A DNA stretch of 64,000 bases. Origin: Azoarcus sp031555955. Its GTDB lineage: Bacteria; Pseudomonadota; Gammaproteobacteria; Burkholderiales; Rhodocyclaceae. A program made the translations under genes and the position numbers. This document shows, one piece after another, positions 16,558-25,063 of this stretch. The notes below the pieces were generated by a model. The model was not told the origin of the DNA and did no database searches. It worked only from the letters and a program-made list of their open reading frames with translations. The stretch lies in assembly GCA_031555955.1 (NCBI GenBank), contig JAVBTY010000025.1, forward strand, positions 1-64,000, in the 5' to 3' direction. Position 1 is the first letter of the stretch. Every line of letters starts with the position of its first letter.

Positions 16558-17233
16558 TTTTTTCCGCCGTTTTTTCTCCTCCACGCTGATCTGCGCCACG
16601 TTTTGCGCTATGCCCGCGTTCGCGGGCAGTTACGATGATGCGATTGGCGCCGCCAATATGGGCGACACCACGGCGCTGACCAGACTGCTCGACCGGGGGC
16701 TGGACCCGGACACCGTCGATGCGCAGGGCAATTCTCTGCTGATTCTCGCCGCCCGCGAAGGTAATGCTGAAACGGTGGCGGCGCTGCTCAAGCATCGGGC
16801 AAAGATCAATCACCGCAACCAGGCGGGAGAATCCGCCCTGATGCTGGCGGTGTACCGGGGGCACGGCAAAACAGCGGAAACACTGCTGGCTGCGGGCGCG
16901 CAGGTTAATCATGAGGGCTGGACGCCCTTGCACTACGCCGCCTTCGAAGGGCGCGAAGCGCTGGCCGAACGCCTGCTCGCCGCCGGAGCCGATCCAAAGG
17001 CGCTGACGCCAAACAGGGCCAATGCGCTGATGCTGGCCGCGCGCAATGGCCACATTGCCGTGGTGCGACGGCTGCTTGGGCTTACTGCCGATCTCGACCA
17101 GCGCAACGATGCGGATCTGACCGCCGACGAATGGGCCCTGGCTGGCGGCAATACCGATATCGCGGATCTGATCCGCAAGGAGCGAATCCGCCGCGGCGGC
17201 AAAGCGCCGCAGCTGCGCATAGAGATTGATTAA
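16544..17233 (+). CDS. exported ankyrin-repeat protein
   Basis: A 229-residue protein with a signal peptide (MQKTDFF to MPAFAGS, cleavage near 28) followed by about five ankyrin repeats. Units such as QGNSLLILAAREGNAETVAALL, AGESALMLAVYRGH and GWTPLHYAAFEGRE share the G-x-T/S-x-L-x-x-A-A pattern. It probably binds a protein partner in the periplasm. The start at 16544 lies inside tatD and is supported by the complete signal peptide. An ankyrin gene after tatD is a common arrangement in betaproteobacteria. The C-terminus is basic and ends without a further domain. Confidence 0.85.
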   Translation: MQKTDFFRRFFSSTLICATFCAMPAFAGSYDDAIGAANMGDTTALTRLLDRGLDPDTVDAQGNSLLILAAREGNAETVAALLKHRAKINHRNQAGESALMLAVYRGHGKTAETLLAAGAQVNHEGWTPLHYAAFEGREALAERLLAAGADPKALTPNRANALMLAARNGHIAVVRRLLGLTADLDQRNDADLTADEWALAGGNTDIADLIRKERIRRGGKAPQLRIEID

Positions 17234-17378
17234 CGGCATGTTTTGAGGCAATTTTTTGCGGCGGCGGTTTTTCGTGCTTGCCGCACTGCAAAAAAAATTT
17301 CATCTGCCGCGCTGATATGCGTAAAAATGCACGCCTTTCTTGTGTGTGCATGCCCCCGAGGGGCGAGAGGACGATGAG

Positions 17379-18722
17379 ATGAAGTACCAAAGGGCCGAAG
17401 ACTTTCTTGCCGTTGTTGCGGAACGCAATCCGGGCCAGCCGGAATTCCTGCAGGCGGTAACCGAGGTGATCGACAGCCTCTGGCCCTACATTAAACGACA
17501 CCCGCGCTATGCCGAACATGGCCTGCTCGACCGCCTGGTCGAGCCCGAGCGCGTCATCCTCTTCCGCGTTTCCTGGATTGATGACCGCGGCGAAGTCCAT
17601 GTGAACCGCGGCTACCGCATCCAGCACAGTTCCGCGATCGGGCCGTACAAGGGCGGGCTGCGTTTCCATCCGTCGGTGAACCTGTCGATCCTGAAATTTC
17701 TCGCCTTCGAGCAGACCTTCAAGAACGCCCTCACCACGCTGCCGATGGGTGGCGGCAAGGGCGGTTCCGATTTCGATCCCAAGGGCCGCTCGCCGGGCGA
17801 AGTCATGCGTTTCTGCCAGGCGTTCGTTACCGAACTGTTCCGTCATGTCGGTTCCGATACCGACGTACCGGCGGGAGATATCGGTGTGGGCGGGCGCGAG
17901 GTCGGCTACATGGCGGGGATGATGAAAAAGCTTTCCAACCGCGCCGACTGCGTTTTTACCGGCAAGGGCCTGAGCTTTGGCGGCTCGCTGATCCGTCCGG
18001 AAGCCACCGGCTACGGCACGGTGTATTTCGCCGAGGAAATGCTGCACCGCCGTGGGCGCTCCTTTGAAGGCATGCGCGTTTCGGTATCCGGCTCGGGCAA
18101 CGTCGCGCAATACACCGTGGAAAAGGCGATGGCGCTGGGCGCGCGCGTTGTCACCGTATCGGATTCCAGCGGCACCGTGATCGATGACGCGGGCTTTACG
18201 CCGGAAAAGCTCGCCGTGCTGATGGAGGTGAAAAACCACCTCTATGGCCGCGTAAGCGACTATGCCGCCCGCACTGGCGTGCGCTTCGAGCCCGGCGTGC
18301 GGCCCTGGCATGTGCCGGTCGACGTGGCGCTGCCCTCGGCGACGCAGAACGAACTGGACGGCAACGATGCGAAAACGCTGGTGGCGAACGGCGTGATCTG
18401 CGTTGCGGAAGGGGCCAACATGCCCTCTACTGCCGAAGCCGTGAAAGTGTTCGAGGAAGCGGGCGTGCTGTACGCGCCTGGCAAGGCGAGCAACGCCGGC
18501 GGGGTGGCGACCTCGGGGCTGGAAATGAGCCAGAACGCCATGCGGCTGTCGTGGACGCGCGATGAGGTTGACGCCCGCCTGCACGAAATCATGCGCGGCA
18601 TCCATGCGGCCTGTCTGGAGTACGGCCAGCGTGACGATGGCAGCGTGAGCTACGTCGATGGCGCCAACGTCGCCGGTTTCGTCAAGGTGGCCGAGGCGAT
18701 GATCGCCCAGGGCGTCATCTGA
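17379..18722 (+). CDS. gdhA: NADP-type glutamate dehydrogenase
   Basis: Makes glutamate from 2-oxoglutarate and ammonium with NADPH. The 447-residue length matches the hexameric GdhA class. Signatures are GPYKGGLRFHPSVNLS (catalytic Lys region), LPMGGGKGGSDFDPKG, the active-site stretch DVPAGDIGVGGREVGYM and the Rossmann motif VSGSGNVAQ. ATG 17379 is chosen because GAGAGG lies just upstream and homologues start nearby. The gene stands alone between the tatD operon and a convergent gene. Confidence 0.96.
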   Translation: MKYQRAEDFLAVVAERNPGQPEFLQAVTEVIDSLWPYIKRHPRYAEHGLLDRLVEPERVILFRVSWIDDRGEVHVNRGYRIQHSSAIGPYKGGLRFHPSVNLSILKFLAFEQTFKNALTTLPMGGGKGGSDFDPKGRSPGEVMRFCQAFVTELFRHVGSDTDVPAGDIGVGGREVGYMAGMMKKLSNRADCVFTGKGLSFGGSLIRPEATGYGTVYFAEEMLHRRGRSFEGMRVSVSGSGNVAQYTVEKAMALGARVVTVSDSSGTVIDDAGFTPEKLAVLMEVKNHLYGRVSDYAARTGVRFEPGVRPWHVPVDVALPSATQNELDGNDAKTLVANGVICVAEGANMPSTAEAVKVFEEAGVLYAPGKASNAGGVATSGLEMSQNAMRLSWTRDEVDARLHEIMRGIHAACLEYGQRDDGSVSYVDGANVAGFVKVAEAMIAQGVI

Positions 18723-18742
18723 TTCCGCGCTGATCCGCCCTG

Positions 18743-18762
18743 GCGGGGCCATGCGGCCCCGC
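18743..18762 (+). terminator. GC-rich hairpin between convergent gdhA and the NYN gene
   Basis: An 8-bp stem GCGGGGCC/GGCCCCGC with a 4-nt ATGC loop lies 20 nt beyond gdhA and 9 nt beyond the opposing gene's stop. No U-tract follows on either strand. A second perfect 12-bp hairpin (18772-18801) covers the last codons of the NYN gene. Together they probably block convergent readthrough. Confidence 0.45.
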
Positions 18763-18770
18763 AGCACTGT

Positions 18771-19604
18771 TCATCCGGTCGGCGTTTCTGCCGACCGGAT
18801 GCGTTTACGGGCCGCGCGGCGGTTGCGCAGGTACAGATGGCTGCCGCGGCGCTCGGTGTCGAACAGCGCCATGGCCTCGATCAGGTCGCCCAGTTTCCGG
18901 TAGCCGTAGTTGCGCGGATCGAACGAGGCCAGATTGGAAATGTGCGAGCCGACCGCCGAAAGGCTGGCCCAGCCCTCCTCATCCGCGCCATCCTCTTTTT
19001 CTGCGCAGGTGTCGATCGCGTTGCGCAGCAGGTTGACCAGCCTGGCGTCGCCCTTGAGTTCCTTGGCGCTTTGGCGCTGCGGGCGTTCCGCCGCCGCGTC
19101 GCCGTCGCTGTCGCCGTCGCTGTCGCTGTCGCCGTCGCTGTCGCTGTCGCCATCGCCGCCGATGTCGGGCGCGCCGAGATTTTCCAGGTAGAGAAAGCGC
19201 GAGCAGGCGTTTACGAACGGCATCGGTGTTTTCTTTTCGCCAAAACCGAGCACCCTGAGTCCGTTGGCGCGGATGCGCATCACCAGCGGGGTGAAGTCGG
19301 AATCCGAGGAAGCAAGGCAGAACGCATCCAGTTTCTGCGTGTAGAGCAGGTCCATCGCGTCGATGATCATCGCGCTGTCGGTCGCGTTTTTGCCTTTGGT
19401 ATAGGCGAACTGCTGCACTGGCTGGATGGCGTATTCGTGCAGCACCTCTTCCCAGCCCTTGAGGCCGCTGCTCTTCCAGTTGCCGTAGGCGCGGCGGATG
19501 TTGGTGACGCCGTCTGTGGCCCGTTCGTCGAGGATGACCTCGATTTTCGCCGCCGGGCAGTTGTCGGCGTCGATCAGCAGGGCGATGCGGGATTCTTCAC
19601 TCAT
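18771..19604 (-). CDS. NYN-domain RNase-like protein with C-terminal LOTUS/OST-HTH domain
   Basis: A 277-residue protein. The N-terminal NYN (PIN-like, LabA/DUF88 type) domain spans about 1-145. Its conserved acidic residues are in LLIDADNCPA, SAMIIDAMDLL and SSDSDFTPLV, consistent with a metal-dependent nuclease. A linker rich in Gly-Asp-Ser follows (about 150-170), encoded by tandem hexamers. The C-terminal 80 residues (LVNLLRNAIDTC, FDPRNYGYRKLGDLIEAM) match the OST-HTH/LOTUS fold, which binds RNA. The two-domain layout suggests an RNA-processing enzyme; the target is unknown. ATG 19604 is preferred because it starts just before the NYN domain. Confidence 0.85.
   Translation of the reverse strand: MSEESRIALLIDADNCPAAKIEVILDERATDGVTNIRRAYGNWKSSGLKGWEEVLHEYAIQPVQQFAYTKGKNATDSAMIIDAMDLLYTQKLDAFCLASSDSDFTPLVMRIRANGLRVLGFGEKKTPMPFVNACSRFLYLENLGAPDIGGDGDSDSDGDSDSDGDSDGDAAAERPQRQSAKELKGDARLVNLLRNAIDTCAEKEDGADEEGWASLSAVGSHISNLASFDPRNYGYRKLGDLIEAMALFDTERRGSHLYLRNRRAARKRIRSAETPTG
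19098..19151. repeat. tandem hexamer repeat GTCGC(C/T), nine units
   Basis: Nine consecutive GTCGCC or GTCGCT units (54 bp), with an 18-bp higher-order unit GCC-GCT-GCT visible twice. On the minus strand they encode the Gly/Ser-Asp linker of the NYN-LOTUS protein. Unit loss or gain would keep the frame and only alter linker length. Confidence 0.95.
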
Positions 19605-19722
19605 GGGCGTTTCCGGTGAAAGAAAAGAGGCGGGCGCGCCGCGCGGGCCGCTCCATGCGGCGGCGGGCGTGAAGGCGCGTCCTGTAATACACTCGAAGCA
19701 CATCATCAGATCGGGTGCAGCC

Positions 19723-20901
19723 ATGAGCGTAACCGACATTACCTCCCCCAGCCAGGCCAGACTGACCGCGTTGCGGCGCGATCTGCACGCCCATCCCGAA
19801 CTCGCCTTCGCCGAGCATCGCACCGCGGGCATCGTCGCCGCGCATCTTGAGGCGCTCGGTATCGAAACGCATCGCGGCATTGGCGGCACCGGCGTGGTCG
19901 GCGTCATCCGCGCGGGGCGCGGTCTGCGCGCAATCGCGCTGCGCGCCGACATGGACGCGCTGCCGATTACCGAGCGCAACACTTTTGCGCACCGCTCCAC
20001 CCACGCCGGACGCATGCACGCCTGCGGTCACGACGGCCATACCGCGATGCTGCTTGGCGCGGCGGAGGCGCTGGCCGCGGCGCGGGATTTCGACGGCATC
20101 GTCTATCTGGTTTTCCAGCCCGCCGAGGAAGGCGAGGGCGGCGCTCCGGCGATGATCGAGGACGGCCTGTTCGAACGCTTTCCGGTGGAGTCGATCTTCG
20201 GCCTGCACAACTGGCCGGGCCTGGCCGCCGGACATTTCGCGGTGCATACCGGCGCGGTGATGGCGGGTACCGACCGCTTTGATATCCGCATCCACGGCCA
20301 CGGCGCGCATGCGGCGATGCCGCACCTGGGCGCTGATCCGGTGGTTGCTGGCGCGGCGCTGGTGCAGGCGCTGCAGACGGTCGTGGGGCGCAATCTCGAT
20401 CCAGTCGAGGCGGCGGTTGTTTCCGTCACGCAGTTTCATGCCGGCGAAGCCTACAACGTGATTCCCGATTACGCCGAACTGTGCGGCACGGTGCGCACCC
20501 TGTCCCCGGCCGTGCGGGAACAGGCGAAAGCGGCGATGCTGCGGATCTGCGACGGTATCGCGGCGGGTTTTGGCGTGCGCATCGAATGCGATTACCAGCA
20601 GGGCTATCCGCCCACGATCAATACGGCCGCCGAGGCCGCGCATTGCGCCGGGGCCGCGCGCGCGGCGGCAGGGGACAACGGCGTTGTCACCGATGCGAAG
20701 CCGAGCATGGGGGCGGAAGATTTCGCCTATTTCCTCGAACGCCGTCCCGGAGCCTACGTCTGGATCGGCAACGGACCGGTTGAAGGCGGCTGCACGCTGC
20801 ATAACCCGCACTACGATTTCAACGACGGCATCATCGCCACCGGCGTCGTCTACTGGGTCGAACTGGTGCGCCGCCTGCTGCCCGGCGCAGTCCGGGCATG
20901 A
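19723..20901 (+). CDS. M20 family amidohydrolase (hippurate hydrolase/N-acyl-amino-acid deacylase type)
   Basis: A 392-residue zinc-dependent amidohydrolase. Motifs include LRRDLHAHPELAF, LRADMDALPI, MHACGHDGHTAML with metal-binding Cys/His and QPAEEGEGGA with the catalytic Glu. The dimerisation domain lies at about 185-295 and a metal ligand in MGAEDFAYF near the end. It likely removes an acyl group from an amino acid (hippurate, N-acetyl or indole-acetyl conjugates); the sequence does not fix the substrate. It overlaps the next gene by 4 nt. Confidence 0.88.
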   Translation: MSVTDITSPSQARLTALRRDLHAHPELAFAEHRTAGIVAAHLEALGIETHRGIGGTGVVGVIRAGRGLRAIALRADMDALPITERNTFAHRSTHAGRMHACGHDGHTAMLLGAAEALAAARDFDGIVYLVFQPAEEGEGGAPAMIEDGLFERFPVESIFGLHNWPGLAAGHFAVHTGAVMAGTDRFDIRIHGHGAHAAMPHLGADPVVAGAALVQALQTVVGRNLDPVEAAVVSVTQFHAGEAYNVIPDYAELCGTVRTLSPAVREQAKAAMLRICDGIAAGFGVRIECDYQQGYPPTINTAAEAAHCAGAARAAAGDNGVVTDAKPSMGAEDFAYFLERRPGAYVWIGNGPVEGGCTLHNPHYDFNDGIIATGVVYWVELVRRLLPGAVRA

Positions 20902-23393
20902 ACATCGTCCGGCTGGCCTGGCGCATGCTGTGGCGCGACCTGCGCGCGGGTGAACTGCATCTGCTCGGAGTGGCGATCGCGATCGCCGTCGCCAGCCTCA
21001 CCAGCGTTGGATTTCTCGCCGACCGCGTCGGACGGGGGCTGGACCGGGAAGCGAACCAGCTGCTCGGCGGCGATCTGCTGCTGCGCGCGGATCATCCGTG
21101 GCCGGAGGATTTCATCGGCGAGGCCCGCCAGCGCGGGCTGCAGGCCGTTACCACGGTGCTGTTCACCAGCATGGCCAGCATTGGCGACAAAACGCAGCTT
21201 GCAGGCGTGAAGGCGGTGGAAGACGGCTATCCGCTGCGCGGCTCGGTCCGCATCGCCCCCGGTCCGAACCAGCCTGATGCGACGGCGGGGCGCGCGCCCG
21301 CGCCGGATGAGGTATGGCTGGACGAGCGGCTGTTTACCGAACTCGGCGTGCAAGTCGGCGACCATGTGAGCTTCGGCCACAGCGAATTCCGCGTCGGCGC
21401 CATGGTGACGTTCGAATCCGACCGTGGCGCGAACTTCTTCAGCCTGCTGCCGCGGGCGATCTTCAACCTTTCTGCTCTGCCCGCCACCGGCCTGCTCACC
21501 GCGGGCAGCCGCGCCACCTGGCGTCTCCATCTGGCCGGAGACATGGCGGCGGTGGCCGCCTATGAACAGTGGGCGCAGGGGCGGCTCGGGCGTGGGCAGG
21601 AAGTGGAAACGATCGAAAACGCCCGTCCGGAAGTGCGCGGCGCGCTCGATCAGGCGCAGCGCTTTTTGCGCCTGGCGGCGCTGCTGGCCGTGGTGCTTGC
21701 CGCCGTGGCGGTGGGGCTGTCGGCGCGGCGCTTCATGCAGCGTCATCTCGACGGCTGCGCGGTCATGCGCTGCCTGGGCGCGCGCCAGCGCCAGATGCTC
21801 GGCATCGTCACCGGTGAATTTCTGCTGTTCGGCCTGCTCGCCGCGCTGTGTGGCTGCGCGCTTGGCTGGGTGACGCAATGGGGGCTGGGCGGGGGGCTGC
21901 GCGAAGTGCTGGCCGTGGATCTGCCCGCGCCGTCGCTGCTGCCGCTGGCGCATGGTCTGCTCGTTGGCATGGCGCTGCTGGCCGGTTTTGTGTTGCCGCA
22001 ACTGCTGCGGCTGGGGCGGGTGTCCACGCTGCGCGTGCTGCGGCGCGAATTCGCCGCCGCTGAACCGCTCTCGGGCAGCGCGTGGGCGCTGGGGCTGGCG
22101 GCGCTGCTGGGGCTGGTGTTCTGGATCGCGGCCGATGCGCGGCTGGGCGCGGCGGTGGCGCTCGGATTTGGCGCCGCGCTCGGGCTGTTCGCGCTGGCGG
22201 GCTGGGGGGCGCTGCGCCTGGCTGCGCGGTTGAAAGGGCAGGGCAGCCTGCGCGGCGGGGGCTGGCGCTACGGCATCGCCGCGCTCGGGCGGCGCATGGG
22301 CGGCAGCGTGATCCAGATCGCCGCGCTGGGGCTGGGCATGACCGCGCTGCTGCTGCTCACGCTGATCCGCGCCGATCTGCTGGCCGACTGGCAGCGGCTT
22401 GCGCCGCCGGACGCGCCCAACCGCTTCATCATCAACATCCAGCCCGACCAGCGCGCGGCGCTGGCCGAAGCCTTCCGCGCCGAAGGGCTGTCCGCGCCGC
22501 GCGTGCTGCCGATGATCCGGGGCCGCTGGATGGCGCTCAACGGCAGGCCGGTACGGGCGGAGGATTACCCGGAAGGGCGGCTGCGGCGGCTGGCGGAGCG
22601 GGAGTTCAATCTTTCCTACGCTCATGATCTGCCGGGGGGCAATGCGGTTGTGGCGGGGCGCTGGCATGGCGAGGCGCAGACGCCGCAGTTCTCGGTGGAA
22701 AAAGGGCTGGCGGAGGATTTCGGCCTCAAGGTGGGCGACGTGGTCCGCTTCGAGATTGCCGGGCAGACGGTGGAAGCGCCGCTTACCAGCGTGCGCGGGC
22801 TGGACTGGGATTCGATGCGGGTGAATTTTTTCTTCATCGCCGCCGGTGGCATGCTGGAAAACTACCCGGCAAGCCTCATCACCAGCTTCCACCTGCCGGA
22901 CGGCAGGCAGGATTTCATTACCCGGCTGGTGGCGGCCTTTCCCAACCTGACGGTGATCGACATTGTGGCGGTGCTCGCCCAGGTGCGCGAAATCACCGGA
23001 CAGCTGATCGTCGTGGTCCAGTTCGTGTTCGGTTTCGCCCTGCTCGCCGGGCTGGTGGTGCTTTACGCCGCGCTCCAGGCCACTCACGACGAGCGCGGCT
23101 ACGAACTGGCGATGCTGCGCACGTTCGGCGCGCGTAACCGTCAGGTGCGGCAGGCGTTGCTGGCGGAATTTTTCGTTCTCGGCGCTATCGCCGGGCTGCT
23201 CGCCGGTATCGGCGCCAGCGCGATCGGCTGGGGACTGGCGCATTTCGTTTTCAGAACCGCCTATGTGCCGGGGCTTGCGCCAGTGCTGGTCGCCGTGGCG
23301 CTGGGCGCGGGCGGCGTGGCGCTGGGCGGCTGGCTCGGCGTGCGCCGCCTGCTCGCCAGACCGCCGCTAGCGAGCCTGCGCGCGCTGGCCTGA
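20898..23393 (+). CDS. large FtsX-type ABC transporter permease (YbbP family)
   Basis: An 831-residue inner-membrane protein with two FtsX domains, the YbbP/DUF214 layout. One membrane helix near residues 20-40 precedes a MacB-like periplasmic domain, with membrane blocks at about 255-440, 455-500 and 690-825. The signature near the end is ARNRQVRQALLAEFFVLG. YbbP-type permeases normally work with the ATPase YbbA in lipoprotein or envelope-stress related export. No ATPase gene is adjacent; the upstream neighbour is the M20 hydrolase, overlapping by 4 nt. The substrate is unknown. Confidence 0.88.
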   Translation: MNIVRLAWRMLWRDLRAGELHLLGVAIAIAVASLTSVGFLADRVGRGLDREANQLLGGDLLLRADHPWPEDFIGEARQRGLQAVTTVLFTSMASIGDKTQLAGVKAVEDGYPLRGSVRIAPGPNQPDATAGRAPAPDEVWLDERLFTELGVQVGDHVSFGHSEFRVGAMVTFESDRGANFFSLLPRAIFNLSALPATGLLTAGSRATWRLHLAGDMAAVAAYEQWAQGRLGRGQEVETIENARPEVRGALDQAQRFLRLAALLAVVLAAVAVGLSARRFMQRHLDGCAVMRCLGARQRQMLGIVTGEFLLFGLLAALCGCALGWVTQWGLGGGLREVLAVDLPAPSLLPLAHGLLVGMALLAGFVLPQLLRLGRVSTLRVLRREFAAAEPLSGSAWALGLAALLGLVFWIAADARLGAAVALGFGAALGLFALAGWGALRLAARLKGQGSLRGGGWRYGIAALGRRMGGSVIQIAALGLGMTALLLLTLIRADLLADWQRLAPPDAPNRFIINIQPDQRAALAEAFRAEGLSAPRVLPMIRGRWMALNGRPVRAEDYPEGRLRRLAEREFNLSYAHDLPGGNAVVAGRWHGEAQTPQFSVEKGLAEDFGLKVGDVVRFEIAGQTVEAPLTSVRGLDWDSMRVNFFFIAAGGMLENYPASLITSFHLPDGRQDFITRLVAAFPNLTVIDIVAVLAQVREITGQLIVVVQFVFGFALLAGLVVLYAALQATHDERGYELAMLRTFGARNRQVRQALLAEFFVLGAIAGLLAGIGASAIGWGLAHFVFRTAYVPGLAPVLVAVALGAGGVALGGWLGVRRLLARPPLASLRALA

Positions 23394-23406
23394 GAGGCGC
23401 GCCAGC

Positions 23407-23412
23407 TATAAT
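23407..23412 (+). promoter_or_regulatory. possible -10 element upstream of rmuC
   Basis: TATAAT occurs 81 nt before the rmuC GTG start. No recognisable -35 hexamer lies at 16-18 bp, so the promoter call rests on the perfect -10 and its position only. Confidence 0.35.
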
Positions 23413-23492
23413 CCGCCGCCAGCCGCATCGCCCCCGTCTGTGGCGGACGATGCGGCGGAACCGCTTTTGACCCATCCGGAACCGGAGCGCCC

Positions 23493-24896
23493 GTGCAGGA
23501 ATATGGATTGTTTGTGGTCGCCGCCGCGGCGCTGCTGCTGGCGCTGGCCGTACTGTGGCTGGCGCTGCGCAGCGGGCGGCTGGAGCGCGGCCTCTCCGCC
23601 CGGCTCGACGAAAGCCTGCGCGCCGCCGCGTCGGAGCAGCAGCGGACGGTGCTGTCCGACCTGCACGCCGGGCTCGGGCAGCAGACCGACCGTCTCGCCG
23701 CCCGGGGCGAGCAGGATGCCGGACGCCTGCGCGAGGCGATGCAGACGCTGCATCTCGCGTTCCAGTCGCGTCTGGACGGCCAGCGCGAGGATGTGGCGCT
23801 GCGCTTCGCCGAGCTTTCCTCCGGTGTGACTGCCGCGCACGAACGCCTGCGCGGCGAACTGCTGGAGCAGACGCTGAAAACCCTCTCGGAACACGCCCGC
23901 GCCGACCGCGAACTACTGCAGCAAGGCCTGCACGCCGCCTCCGCGCAGCTATCCACGAGCATCGAGGCGCTGACGCGCACCATCGACGAGCGGATGGAAG
24001 CCATTTCTGGCCACGTGCGCGAACGCCTCGACGAAGGTTTCCGCAAAACCAACGAAACCTTCGCCAGCGTCATGGCGCGCCTGGCCACCATCGACGAGGC
24101 GCAGAAAAAGATCGACGGCCTGACCAGCAACGTCGTCAGCCTGCAGGAACTGCTGGGCGACAAGCGTGCGCGCGGCGCGTTCGGCGAAGTTCAGCTCGCC
24201 GCGCTGGTGCAGAATGCGCTGCCGCCGGATGCGTGGGAACTGCAGGCCACGCTGCCCAACAACACCCGCGTAGACTGCCTGCTGAAACTGCCGGACCCCA
24301 CCGGGCGCGTGGCGGTGGACGCCAAATTCCCGCTGGAAAACTATCATCGCATGCTCGATCCCGCGCTGGCCGAATCCGAGCGCCGCACGGCGCAGGGCGC
24401 CTTCCGCGCCGACGTACGGCGGCATATCGACGCCATCGCGGGCAAATACATCCTGCCCGGCGTCACCTCCGACGGCGCGGTGATGTTCCTGCCCGCCGAA
24501 GCGGTGTTCGCTGAAATCCACGCCTACCACCCCGAAACCGTCGCCTATGCCCAGTCGCGGCGCGTGTGGATCGTGTCGCCCACCACGCTCATGGCGGTGC
24601 TGAACACCGCGCGCGCGGTGCTCAAGGATATCGAGACGCGCAAGCAGATCCACGTCATTAAAGACGCGCTGGGCAAGCTGGCGAAGGATTTCGGCCGTTT
24701 TGATGACCGCATGAACGCGCTCGCGCGCCACATCGAACAGGCGAACAAGGACGTGCAGGAAGTCCAGGTTTCCAGCCGCAAGATCAGCGCGCACTTCTAC
24801 CGGATCGAAGCCGCGCGGCTGGACGAACTGCCCGCCGCCGCGGAGGCGGAGCAGGGCGCGCGCGGCGTGGTGCGGGAACTGGCGGGCGAGGGGTAG
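23493..24896 (+). CDS. rmuC: DNA recombination protein RmuC
   Basis: A 467-residue RmuC-family protein thought to limit DNA inversions and rearrangements; the fold is related to restriction-type nucleases. An N-terminal membrane segment (residues 5-25) is followed by a long helical coiled-coil region (about 30-205) and the conserved domain, with RGAFGEVQLAALVQ, NTRVDCLLKLPD, VAVDAKFPLENYHRM and VMFLPAEAVFAEI. Translation starts at GTG 23493, with GGAG upstream. Confidence 0.93.
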   Translation: MQEYGLFVVAAAALLLALAVLWLALRSGRLERGLSARLDESLRAAASEQQRTVLSDLHAGLGQQTDRLAARGEQDAGRLREAMQTLHLAFQSRLDGQREDVALRFAELSSGVTAAHERLRGELLEQTLKTLSEHARADRELLQQGLHAASAQLSTSIEALTRTIDERMEAISGHVRERLDEGFRKTNETFASVMARLATIDEAQKKIDGLTSNVVSLQELLGDKRARGAFGEVQLAALVQNALPPDAWELQATLPNNTRVDCLLKLPDPTGRVAVDAKFPLENYHRMLDPALAESERRTAQGAFRADVRRHIDAIAGKYILPGVTSDGAVMFLPAEAVFAEIHAYHPETVAYAQSRRVWIVSPTTLMAVLNTARAVLKDIETRKQIHVIKDALGKLAKDFGRFDDRMNALARHIEQANKDVQEVQVSSRKISAHFYRIEAARLDELPAAAEAEQGARGVVRELAGEG

Positions 24897-25063
24897 ATTC
24901 GCGCATGGAATAACGCCCGCTTCCGGTATCGCGCGGGCTGTATACGTCTATGCGATGATCCGGTCGGGCAAAACGGCTTGCAGGCGGATGCGTCTGCTGC
25001 CGCGGCAACCATAAAAGCGCGCCATTGAGGCAGGGGAAAGCGGTAAAAGGGGAAGCGGTCAGT

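Noticed and set aside
17082..18767. 561-codon minus-strand frame opposite gdhA
   Set aside because: Antisense shadow; gdhA is unambiguous.
18772..18801. 12-bp perfect hairpin considered as the gdhA terminator
   Set aside because: It lies within the last codons of the convergent NYN gene and has no T-run; the hairpin at 18743-18762 is better placed.
19098..19151. Tandem GTCGC(C/T) array considered as a CRISPR or regulatory repeat
   Set aside because: Units are contiguous hexamers without spacers and are in frame inside a coding gene.
20850..23243. 797-codon open frame on the minus strand opposite the FtsX-type permease
   Set aside because: Composition is Gln/Arg/His/Pro-rich with no domain, as expected for the reverse strand of a high-GC gene. 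The permease on the plus strand has clear homology.
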